64,000 bases of DNA from UBA1351 sp963677625 (lineage in GTDB: Bacteria > Bacillota > Clostridia > Lachnospirales > Vallitaleaceae): the NCBI GenBank assembly GCA_963677625.2, contig CAXXSW010000011.1, positions 1 through 64,000 of the forward strand, written 5' to 3'. Made by a program: the position numbers and the translations under genes. Below the pieces are notes generated by a model that saw nothing but the letters and a program-made list of their open reading frames with translations, had not been told where the DNA came from and ran no database searches. Below are positions 27,380-35,428 of the stretch, in pieces (the first letter of the stretch is position 1; each line of letters starts with the position of its first letter).

Positions 27380-29704
27380 TTGAAAGTTATAGAGAATCAG
27401 GCATTAAGATTTCAAGCGCTTAATTTTGATCCACTGGACAAAAAAGTTGATTTCGGTGATGGTGGATTATCAACTATGAAGTACGTAGATGTTCCTAAGG
27501 GGATTGAGGTTTATGAAGATTTGTCTGTTAAGCTTACGATGTATGCTCCAAATGCAAGCAAGGTTGAACTTGCAGGGTGGGGTGGCTATCTTGGTAGAGA
27601 GCGGATTGAATTACAGGCCCAGGCAGATCATTATTTCAGCGTTGTTTTGAAAGATCTAACACCAGGTTTTTATTATCACGAGTATTATGTAGATGATAAA
27701 AAAGTCATAAACCCCTTGGTGCCTATTGGTTACGGAGGATTTACTGCAGTGAACTTCTTCGAGCTACCTGGAGGTCATGATGATTTTTACTTCCTTAGAG
27801 ATGTAGCCCATGGACAGGTTCATATGCATTTTATTGATTCTTCAGTCAATGGTCGGACAAAATGTTGTTATGTATACACTCCCCCGGGATATGAAGATCC
27901 TGAAAATGCCCATAAAAGCTATCCTGTCATGTACTTATACCATGGTGTGGGTGAAAATGAGACAGGATGGTTATGGCAGGGAAAGTTAAACTATATAATG
28001 GATAATTTGTATGCAAAAGAAGAAGCTAAACCTATGATTATTGTCATGACAAGCGGCTACGCCTTTGCCCCAGATGAGGATCCGGTTTTTCATCCTGGTA
28101 GATATGATCTTGAACTTACAGAGGATTTAATGCCATTTGTTGAAGACTATTATAGGACAGAGAATAACCGACATGGTAGGTGCATTGCGGGCTTATCCCT
28201 TGGCGGTGCACAAGCCTCGACCATCTATCATGCCCATCAGGACTTGTTTGCTAATCTAGGTATATTCAGTGCAGCTGGTTTTATGGAAATTGAGGACGGT
28301 CAATATGACTTGATATATATGTCCTGCGGTATCCATGAACCTATGTGGAAGGGCCTTAAAAGCCATGAAAAACATATGCTGAAAGAGGGGAAACCAGTCG
28401 TCATTAATAGATTTGAAGGCTATCATGATTGGCAGGTATGGAAAGAGAGTCTCAGGGATTTTGCTAAACATGTCTTTAAAAATAAACATAGGAGTCTTGA
28501 GGAGCATAAAGTGATACCATTTAAGTATCAAACAGGTTATTTTACCCCTAGAAACAAGACTAGTGATGAAGGGGAAATAAATCAAGCTTATTACACGAGC
28601 ATTCTTAATTATGAGCCTTTATGTCGTGATCTTCAATTTGCTATGGATGAAAATAACAAACCTGCAGGACGATATCCACAAGTTTTACCCGGCTTTGAAG
28701 TCAATCAAAATGGCTCTGTTACCCTTAACTTTTATGGTCCAAATGCTGAATCTATCGAAGTGACCGGTTTGGCAGATAAGAACCTAAGTCTACATAAAGA
28801 CGGAGAATATTTTAGTCTTAAAGTGGATGAACTAAAACCCGGGTTTTACTATCATGAGTATATAATGGATGGTCAGACTTGTCTAAACCCACAGGAGCCA
28901 ATTGGATATGGTAGCTTTAGACCCCTTAATTATTTGGAGGTGCCTGGAGAAGATACAGAGTTTTATGAGATCCAAACAAAAAATAGAGGTACCGTGACGC
29001 TTGAATTGTACCAATCTCAAGTTCTGGGTGGCCAGACTAGGCTGTGTTATGTATATACCCCTTACGGCTACGAAAAAAAACAGGACTCTTATCCTGTTTT
29101 ATATCTTCAGCATGGTGGTGGAGAAAATGAAACGGGTTGGATTTGGCAAGGGAAGGTGCATAACATCTTGGATCAATTAATTGATAAAGGTGATTGTGAG
29201 CCAATGATATGTGTCATGAATACAGGTTATGCTTTTAAAGCAGATGGCTCTTCTCATCCTTTGGTCGGCTCTGTGGATGAAATGATTGCTAAAGACTGTG
29301 TACCATTTATCGATAAAAAATATAGGACTAAAGCTAGGCGTAATCAGAGAGCTATGGCCGGCTTATCTATGGGATCTTTCCAATCTCAGAGGCTAGTTAT
29401 GCATTACAGTGACTTATTTGCTAATGTGGGCTTATTCAGTGGGAGTTTGATTATAAAGAATGATGAAGTAAATTATGAAGATATTTTACTTGATAATGAA
29501 AAATTGGAGCATCTATTTTCTGTATTTTTTGTTGCTATGGGTAAAGAAGATGCGTTTTATGAAGATTTAAAGAAACAATTGGATAAAATGAAAAAACACG
29601 GAGTGGTACCAAGGACTTACTTTGATGAAGGCGGACATGATTGGACTTTTTGGCGAAAGTGTATAAGACAATTTGTAACTAAGCTGTTTAGGGAAGAGGG
29701 TTAA
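27380..29704 (+). CDS. Two-headed intracellular CE1-type esterase
   Basis: The 774-residue protein is an internal duplication. Each half has an E-set/CBM48-like domain (about residues 45-130 and 440-525) followed by a CE1-type esterase domain (about 145-370 and 535-770). Nucleophiles are Ser273 in GLSLGG and Ser663 in GLSMGS, and matching His residues lie in YHDWQVW (His349) and GHDWTFW near the end. Both halves share GENETGW and PGFYYHEY. No signal peptide is present. TTG 27380 is preceded by AAGGAGGAG. It probably deacylates imported oligosaccharides, acting with the lipoprotein esterase upstream. Confidence 0.85.
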   Translation: MKVIENQALRFQALNFDPLDKKVDFGDGGLSTMKYVDVPKGIEVYEDLSVKLTMYAPNASKVELAGWGGYLGRERIELQAQADHYFSVVLKDLTPGFYYHEYYVDDKKVINPLVPIGYGGFTAVNFFELPGGHDDFYFLRDVAHGQVHMHFIDSSVNGRTKCCYVYTPPGYEDPENAHKSYPVMYLYHGVGENETGWLWQGKLNYIMDNLYAKEEAKPMIIVMTSGYAFAPDEDPVFHPGRYDLELTEDLMPFVEDYYRTENNRHGRCIAGLSLGGAQASTIYHAHQDLFANLGIFSAAGFMEIEDGQYDLIYMSCGIHEPMWKGLKSHEKHMLKEGKPVVINRFEGYHDWQVWKESLRDFAKHVFKNKHRSLEEHKVIPFKYQTGYFTPRNKTSDEGEINQAYYTSILNYEPLCRDLQFAMDENNKPAGRYPQVLPGFEVNQNGSVTLNFYGPNAESIEVTGLADKNLSLHKDGEYFSLKVDELKPGFYYHEYIMDGQTCLNPQEPIGYGSFRPLNYLEVPGEDTEFYEIQTKNRGTVTLELYQSQVLGGQTRLCYVYTPYGYEKKQDSYPVLYLQHGGGENETGWIWQGKVHNILDQLIDKGDCEPMICVMNTGYAFKADGSSHPLVGSVDEMIAKDCVPFIDKKYRTKARRNQRAMAGLSMGSFQSQRLVMHYSDLFANVGLFSGSLIIKNDEVNYEDILLDNEKLEHLFSVFFVAMGKEDAFYEDLKKQLDKMKKHGVVPRTYFDEGGHDWTFWRKCIRQFVTKLFREEG

Positions 29705-29726
29705 TGAAAGGGAGGTTTATTTAGAG

Positions 29727-30506
29727 TTACATTGTTTTTTTTCTATAATTACCGGGTGTAAGTCCGGTAATTTTTTTGAATTGCCGTATGAAATGATAGA
29801 CCTGGGTGTAGCCAAGTTGACAAGAAATATCATTGATTGAGCTATTTGTTGAGGACAAGAGTTCTTTTGCAGAAGTAATCCTTGCACTGATCACATCTGC
29901 AATGCAGGTGGATCCAAAAGCTTGTTTGTATAAGACTTGAAAATATGAGGGAGATAAGTGGGCTTCTTTTGCAAGGGTTTCAATTTGCCATTGTTTTTCA
30001 GGATGGCTAAATATTTTTTCTCTGATTTGAATTAGATCATCGTAGTGGGGATAGGATTCTTCAGACTTTTGTAATAGGTCCCATTGTTGTCCTACTCTAA
30101 GCATCAAAAGTTGAACAAGATTCCTAATAATTGCATTAGTAGCCTTGGTATTATTGTTTTTTTCATATTCTAGTTCTTCTAGAATACGATTAATCCACAT
30201 ATCATTGGATATGCGTATGGGTGTATTAATGGGAAAGGTCAATTCACCTAATAAATCGTCTCTTGTTTCAGGGGAAAAATGCATGTAATCATCTATATAA
30301 ACTGAACTGGTTGAGAAGTATTTATGAGGGGTTCGGTTGCTGATTAGGATAACGGTTGGATACTTAATAGTGTAGGATGAATCCTCTATAATGAACAAAC
30401 ATGGAGATTTAATGTAGAGGAATAGATAGTCTACAATACCGAAACGCTGCTCTCTAACAAAGTTCCCGACATGGGTCGAATTTAATGCGATATGATGTAT
30501 ATACAT
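29727..30506 (-). CDS. AraC-family transcriptional regulator
   Basis: This 259-residue regulator has an N-terminal cupin-like sensing domain and a C-terminal double helix-turn-helix (from about residue 165), including LAKEAHLSPSYFQVLYKQAFG and the closing ITGLTPGNYRKK. I place the start at ATG 30506 because GGAGGG (30516-30511) precedes it; the frame is open to a TTG at 30536. It is divergent from the sialate-esterase-like gene and convergent with the esterase pair, so it most likely controls this esterase island in response to a sugar. Confidence 0.88.
   Translation of the reverse strand: MYIHHIALNSTHVGNFVREQRFGIVDYLFLYIKSPCLFIIEDSSYTIKYPTVILISNRTPHKYFSTSSVYIDDYMHFSPETRDDLLGELTFPINTPIRISNDMWINRILEELEYEKNNNTKATNAIIRNLVQLLMLRVGQQWDLLQKSEESYPHYDDLIQIREKIFSHPEKQWQIETLAKEAHLSPSYFQVLYKQAFGSTCIADVISARITSAKELLSSTNSSINDISCQLGYTQVYHFIRQFKKITGLTPGNYRKKTM
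29747..29777 (+). terminator. Terminator of the esterase transcript inside the AraC gene end
   Basis: AATTACCGG (29747-29755) pairs perfectly with CCGGTAATT (29764-29772) and runs into seven T residues on the plus strand. It lies within the last codons of the convergent AraC gene, where the same bases encode the conserved TGLTPGNY, so the match could partly be a by-product of coding. Confidence 0.55.
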
Positions 30507-30627
30507 AATACCCTCCAAAATCAAATTATAAATCAATTATATGCAATTATATAACATTGTAGGTCTAAATACAATTCATTATAGTAAGACTATACACATA
30601 AAGAGGAAGATGGTAGGACAGATTGAT

Positions 30628-32562
30628 ATGCAATTATTTTTAGATGATTATTTTAATGACAAGATGGTCTTGCAAAGAGATAAGACCTATAAAGTTTACG
30701 GTTATGATAAGGCAGGAACTAAGATTACGGTTTCAGTTGAGTCAGTTAGTGCCTCAGCTTATGCAGATGAGTCAGGGTATTTTGAAGTAAGGATGCCTCC
30801 AATGGGTAATGGGGGACCCTATGAACTTCAAGTTGTTGGTAGTGGTGTCATAACCTTGGAAGATATTTATTATGGAGATGTTTTTTTGTTATCAGGCCAG
30901 TCTAATATGGAAACAAGTCTTGCCCGTGTTGGGGAACTTTATGAAAAAGAAATAGAAATGGCTATGAAGAAGTCATCTAAGCAGGATGGATATGGACTTA
31001 TTAGACAATTCGAGGCTTTTAAGACACATGCATTTTGTGAAGATAACAAGCAAGTGGTTTGTGGACGCTGGGATGATGTGTCAAAAAAATCTCTAGAGCG
31101 ATTTAGTGCAGTAGGATTCTTCTTTGCAAAAATTTTTAGTCATATTCAGGCAGGTGTTCACGTGGGACTTATTCAAACTGCGGTGGGAGGTTCACCAGTT
31201 GAAGCCTGGTGCAATAAGGAAACACTCGAGCTTTTAAAACCTCAGGCCTTAGAAGAACATTATTTGCTTGAAAATTCCCAATGGGTGGGTGCTCTACAAA
31301 AGCGAGAGGAAAAAGCTGTAGAAGATTGGATGAACAAGCTGATTGCAAGTGATTCGAGTCAAGATACTTATAAAGAGGAATACCGTGCATTTTGTGACTG
31401 GAAAAGGTTGAAGATTCCCTGTCGCTATAGTGACATAAAAGACTTACAAGGTAAATGTGGGATTGTATGGCTGAAGAAGGATTTTGTCTTAACAAAGGCT
31501 GATATAACAATCCTAAAAGCAGGTAGACCATTGCTTCAATTTGGATATATTATTGATATGGATGATATTTGGATTAATGGTATTCATGTAGGAAGGACCT
31601 ATTACCAGTACCCACCAAGGAGATACGAGATTCCTTTTGATGTGCTAAGAGAAGGGATTAATTCTATTGCAATAAGACATATAGTGCAGGGAGGAAGCGG
31701 CGCCTTTCTAGAAGGAAAGCCTTATAGAATCACTTCTGTTGGACAAGACTTACAAAAAAATTGGAGAATTAATCTTAGAGGAGATTGGTCTTATAAATTA
31801 ACAGCTGAAGCTTCTGAACCTCCGATGACAACCTTTTTTAATTGGAAACCAACGGCCCTTTATTATGGAATTTTGTATCCCTTAAGAAGGATTCAAGTTA
31901 AGGGCCTACTATGGTATCAGGGTGAATCAAACATTATGCCTATAGAAGAGCAAGATATCTATCCTAAGCTATTTGAAGGAATGGTTGCTTCTATTAGGTG
32001 CTTATTCAAGCATGAAAATTTACCAGTGGTATCCTGTCTGTTGGCGGGGCTTGGAGCCTCAGCATATGATGGTGAACCTGGGGGCATTGCCCGTATGCGA
32101 TTAGAGCAGATGAAGGCCTTGTCCATACCTGGAGTCGATGTTATTTCAGCTGCTGATTTAGGTGAATTTAATGATATTCACCCATTGAGAAAAAAGGCAG
32201 TTGGCCGAAGATGTGGGCTTTCCATGGAAGGTTTATTGGCAAATAGAGGTGATAGTGTTTCGCCACGTTTTAGTGACTATAAGGTTTTTGAGGATCGTTT
32301 TGTTATTAGTATTCATTGTAGAGACGAATTATTAACTATGAAAAAACCATCATCTTTACAATTGGAATGGCTAGATAATGACAATACAAAGCATTGGACC
32401 TTATTAGAGTGTAATATAGATGCCAATAAACTTATTATAAAAAAACCGATAATTAAGGGGAAAATGCTTAAACTTTACTATGGAATGGAAGATTTTCCAA
32501 GGGTTTCTTCTATTTACGGTCTTGACGATATGCCCCTCTTACCATTTGCTATTACCCTTTAG
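30628..32562 (+). CDS. Sialate O-acetylesterase-like (SASA domain) esterase
   Basis: A 644-residue protein of the sialate O-acetylesterase family, SGNH-type hydrolases that remove acetyl groups from sugars. It opens with the family-typical FNDKMVLQRDK followed by a small beta domain, and block I LLSGQSNMETS carries the nucleophilic Ser. LLWYQGESN is a further conserved block, and DIHPLRKKAVGRR supplies the Asp and His. An inserted jelly-roll-like segment (about 270-370) is usual in the group. No signal peptide is seen. I use ATG 30628 by homology to the family start; ATG 30610 and 30541 are in frame. It completes the local esterase set. Confidence 0.85.
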   Translation: MQLFLDDYFNDKMVLQRDKTYKVYGYDKAGTKITVSVESVSASAYADESGYFEVRMPPMGNGGPYELQVVGSGVITLEDIYYGDVFLLSGQSNMETSLARVGELYEKEIEMAMKKSSKQDGYGLIRQFEAFKTHAFCEDNKQVVCGRWDDVSKKSLERFSAVGFFFAKIFSHIQAGVHVGLIQTAVGGSPVEAWCNKETLELLKPQALEEHYLLENSQWVGALQKREEKAVEDWMNKLIASDSSQDTYKEEYRAFCDWKRLKIPCRYSDIKDLQGKCGIVWLKKDFVLTKADITILKAGRPLLQFGYIIDMDDIWINGIHVGRTYYQYPPRRYEIPFDVLREGINSIAIRHIVQGGSGAFLEGKPYRITSVGQDLQKNWRINLRGDWSYKLTAEASEPPMTTFFNWKPTALYYGILYPLRRIQVKGLLWYQGESNIMPIEEQDIYPKLFEGMVASIRCLFKHENLPVVSCLLAGLGASAYDGEPGGIARMRLEQMKALSIPGVDVISAADLGEFNDIHPLRKKAVGRRCGLSMEGLLANRGDSVSPRFSDYKVFEDRFVISIHCRDELLTMKKPSSLQLEWLDNDNTKHWTLLECNIDANKLIIKKPIIKGKMLKLYYGMEDFPRVSSIYGLDDMPLLPFAITL

Positions 32563-32705
32563 CTAAAGGGGATATCATGAAGGTAATAAATGGATTTACT
32601 TTAATTTTTCTTTTGTCTTTAATTCTATAGGGTACAATAAAAAGAATAATGGAGAAATCTGAATTTCTCTAATTGTTACCATATAGACAAAGGAGGAGGA
32701 TTAGT

Positions 32706-33201
32706 ATGAAAGCCATTAAGATTATTGAGGATGAAAAAAATATGCCCAGTCTCTTGCCCATATGTGGAATCAAAGTGATGAAAACTGGGGTGGTGAGACG
32801 CAAGTTCGTACTGGCGAAGAAACCCATAGGAATATTGAGATTGCTGGAAATATAAAGACATATATAGCAATGTCATGTAATTAAGAAATATGTTAAGCAT
32901 CCTTTTATTTTCTTTAAATCAGATAAGGAAGTAGATCAAACTATAATTTAGAGCAAGGCTGTCAGGTCTACAGGATGAATAATGGATTGATAGAAATAAA
33001 GGCATCACCTGACTTTGGACCTGGAATATATTCTTTGAAAACAGGTCAGTGTCAGTGGTTAGATAATTCTTTCCTGAGCCAGGAGTTAGAGCCTGGTGGA
33101 ATCATTGGGCAGGTGGGATTTCCATGAATCCTGAATCTTTAAATAACAGGTCGCTTCAAGAGGAAAGAAAAAGTGTAGAATTTCCTGATCTATTGAAGTA
33201 A
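32706..33201 (+). pseudogene. Decayed gene in at least three frames
   Basis: A strong ribosome binding site (AAAGGAGGAGG) stands before ATG 32706, but the coding sense is broken. The first frame reads MKAIKIIEDEKNMPSLLP, continues in a second frame from 32762 (MWNQSDENWGGETQVRTGEE, to a stop at 32884), resumes from 32975 (MNNGLIEIKASPDFGPGIYS, to 33127), and ends in another frame at 33094-33201 (starting WWNHWAGGISMNPES). The pieces abut in sensible order, which points to one gene with frameshifts and stops. I cannot name the family with confidence. Confidence 0.6.
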
Positions 33202-33203
33202 GT

Positions 33204-33236
33204 AAAAAAAGAGCCTTAAGGGCTCTTTTTTCTTTT
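33204..33236 (+). terminator. Terminator after the decayed gene
   Basis: GAGCC (33211-33215) and GGCTC (33221-33225) form the stem. It is extended by an A-run before and a T-run after (33226-33232). Confidence 0.8.
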
Positions 33237-33282
33237 ATAAGATAGGTTGTTAATCTTATTTTGAATAGAATAGACCTTGTAT

Positions 33283-33311
33283 TTGACAACTATTCTCAAT
33301 TGAGACATAAT
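33283..33311 (+). promoter_or_regulatory. Promoter of the YyaL gene with an operator in the spacer
   Basis: TTGACA (33283-33288), a 17-nt spacer and CATAAT (33306-33311) form the promoter. The spacer contains the perfect 12-bp palindrome TCTCAATTGAGA (33294-33305). The overlapping TGACAACTATTCTCA (33284-33298) also fits a Fur-type 7-1-7 box at 12 of 14 positions. A repressor bound here would block RNA polymerase. Confidence 0.6.
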
Positions 33312-33376
33312 GATGGTAGTAAAAGCGATCTGGTAAAGGTGTTTAACTAGTCGCTTATGTAAACCAGGAGGAAATA

Positions 33377-35329
33377 ATGACTAAAGATAAATTTACTAAC
33401 CACTTAATAAATGAAAGCTCTCCATATCTACTTCAACATGTCCATAATTCTGTTGATTGGTATCCTTGGGGAGATGAAGCTTTTAACAAGGCGAAACAAG
33501 ACAATAAACTTGTGTTTTTAAGTATCGGTTACGCTACTTGTCACTGGTGTCATGTTATGGCCCATGAGTCCTTTGAAGACCAGGAAGTGGCTGATTACTT
33601 GAATGAACACTTTGTTTCTATTAAAGTTGATAGGGAAGAACGTAAAGATCTTGATACGATTTATATGAAAGCTTGCCAGGCCATGACTGGCTCCGGTGGA
33701 TGGCCCCTTAATCTATGGCTGACTCCGGATCGGTTGCCTGTTTATGCTGGAACTTATTTTCCCAAAAAAACCTTTATGGACCGGATAGGTTTGTTGGAAG
33801 TCAGTAAGTTCTTAAGCGATACTTATGAGGAAAAACCGAATGTCCTCTTTAATAAGGCTTTCGAAATTATTACAGCCTTAAAAAGACGAGAGAATCACAG
33901 AGAGGCTGATTTAGACAAAGATTTGATTGAGAAATCCTATGAGGAACTTGCTAAGGCATACGATACAGACTTTGGTGGTTTTTCAGCTGCCCCTAAGTTC
34001 CCTGTTACTAGTCAGATTAGCCTTATGCTACAATCTGGTCAAAGTAGGTATGTTCAGATGGCTGTGGATACATTAAAGGCTATGGCTAGAGGCGGTATCT
34101 ATGATCATATTGGTGGTGGCTTCTCCAGATACAGCGTAGATCGATATTGGATGATTCCTCATTTTGAAAAGATGCTCTATGATAATGGTTTATTGTTAGG
34201 GGTTTATGCCTATGCCTATAAATTAACTAAGAATAACTCTTTTAAGCAGATTATAAGGGAGACCATTGATTTTTTAGTGAGAGATTTACGGCATGAGGAA
34301 GGTGGCTTCTATAGTGCTCTTGATGCTGATTCAGAAGGTGTCGAAGGCAAATTTTATAGATTCTCCCTTGATGAAGTCAAAAAGGTTCTTGATTTAGATA
34401 ACAAGTATTTTGTCAAGGCTTATAACTTAACGGAGGAAGGGAATTTTGATGGCTATAATGTCCCCAATCTAATTGGTAAATCTGTAGATGTTATGCAGGA
34501 TAATAAGCTTATTGACCTTAAGAAAAAAATGTTTGATTATAGACAAAAGAGAATTAAACCCGGTTTAGATGATAAGGTTTCTGCTTTTGGAAACGGATTT
34601 ATCATTCAGGGTCTTTCGAGTGTATATAAATACATTGGAGAACAAAAATCTCTTGACCTAGCCAAGGAGGCTGCTTCATATGTAAGAAAATATATGTTGG
34701 ATGATAAGCATAATCTCTTGACCAGTCTCCGTCATCAAGAAGGTAAGACTCTTGGATCTTTGGATGATTATGCATCTATTATAAGTGGTTTCTTATCCCT
34801 TTATGATGTAAGCTTTGACCAAGAGCTCCTTCATGAGACTGTAGCAATTTCAGATGTTTGTATTAATAAGTTTTGGGATGAAGAACATGGTGGGTTTTTT
34901 GTAGGAGAAAACGGTAATCGTGAATTAATCTACAATCCAAAAGATGTTTATGATGGAGCAACGCCTTCAGGTAATTCTATGATGGCTATGAACTTACTGA
35001 AGCTCTTTTTACTAACTGAGGACATAAAGTATAAGGTGTTGATGGATGAGATGATTCATGGTTTTACTCATAGATACAATGAGTTAAAGCATTTTTCCAG
35101 CTACAGTATGGCGTTTTTAAAAGCATATAAAGAGGGAACGCATGAAATTAAGATTTATATACCTGACACTAGATGGTTTGATGCCGCAAAAGAATATTTA
35201 ACACAAGGTTCGGATACTGCTTTTGTAAGATTTATAGGTGTTGATGGTAATAAATGCATAGATGGACAAGTGACTATTTATCATTGTGAAAGAGGGGAAT
35301 GCCATATGCCAGTGGTCCTTGAGCTTTAA
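33377..35329 (+). CDS. YyaL/SSP411-family thioredoxin-domain protein (DUF255)
   Basis: This 650-residue cytoplasmic protein has an N-terminal thioredoxin-like DUF255 domain, with the CxxC in YATCHWCHVMAHESFED near residue 55. A long (alpha/alpha) barrel-like region resembling glycosidases and N-acylglucosamine epimerases follows. Family members are widespread, but their biochemical role is not established. CAGGAGG precedes ATG 33377. The promoter carries a palindrome similar to one before the ccdA operon, hinting at joint redox control. Confidence 0.9.
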   Translation: MTKDKFTNHLINESSPYLLQHVHNSVDWYPWGDEAFNKAKQDNKLVFLSIGYATCHWCHVMAHESFEDQEVADYLNEHFVSIKVDREERKDLDTIYMKACQAMTGSGGWPLNLWLTPDRLPVYAGTYFPKKTFMDRIGLLEVSKFLSDTYEEKPNVLFNKAFEIITALKRRENHREADLDKDLIEKSYEELAKAYDTDFGGFSAAPKFPVTSQISLMLQSGQSRYVQMAVDTLKAMARGGIYDHIGGGFSRYSVDRYWMIPHFEKMLYDNGLLLGVYAYAYKLTKNNSFKQIIRETIDFLVRDLRHEEGGFYSALDADSEGVEGKFYRFSLDEVKKVLDLDNKYFVKAYNLTEEGNFDGYNVPNLIGKSVDVMQDNKLIDLKKKMFDYRQKRIKPGLDDKVSAFGNGFIIQGLSSVYKYIGEQKSLDLAKEAASYVRKYMLDDKHNLLTSLRHQEGKTLGSLDDYASIISGFLSLYDVSFDQELLHETVAISDVCINKFWDEEHGGFFVGENGNRELIYNPKDVYDGATPSGNSMMAMNLLKLFLLTEDIKYKVLMDEMIHGFTHRYNELKHFSSYSMAFLKAYKEGTHEIKIYIPDTRWFDAAKEYLTQGSDTAFVRFIGVDGNKCIDGQVTIYHCERGECHMPVVLEL

Positions 35330-35358
35330 TATAGGCTAGTGATAGTGTATGAGGGGTA

Positions 35359-35387
35359 TTGACAATACTTCTCATTTACTATATTAT
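35359..35387 (+). promoter_or_regulatory. Promoter of the copA-csoR operon
   Basis: A perfect -35 TTGACA (35359-35364), a 17-nt spacer and -10 TATTAT (35382-35387) stand 42 nt before the copA start, just upstream of the C/G-rich operator. Confidence 0.8.
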
Positions 35388-35391
35388 ATCT

Positions 35392-35414
35392 ATATCCCCC
35401 CCTGTAGGGGTCGG
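35392..35414. promoter_or_regulatory. Candidate CsoR operator
   Basis: The stretch ATATCCCCCCCTGTAGGGGT has the C-run/G-run pseudo-palindrome typical of CsoR binding sites and is the only strongly GC-rich patch in an AT-rich leader. It covers the expected transcription start and lies before the copper ATPase gene. The CsoR gene ends the same operon, so autoregulation relieved by Cu(I) is expected. Confidence 0.7.
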
Positions 35415-35428
35415 GCAAGGAGGCTGAA

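Noticed and set aside
32673..32855. A 60-codon protein gene at the start of the decayed region
   Set aside because: Its sense continues in other frames with recognisable ordered fragments, so it is better read as part of a pseudogene.
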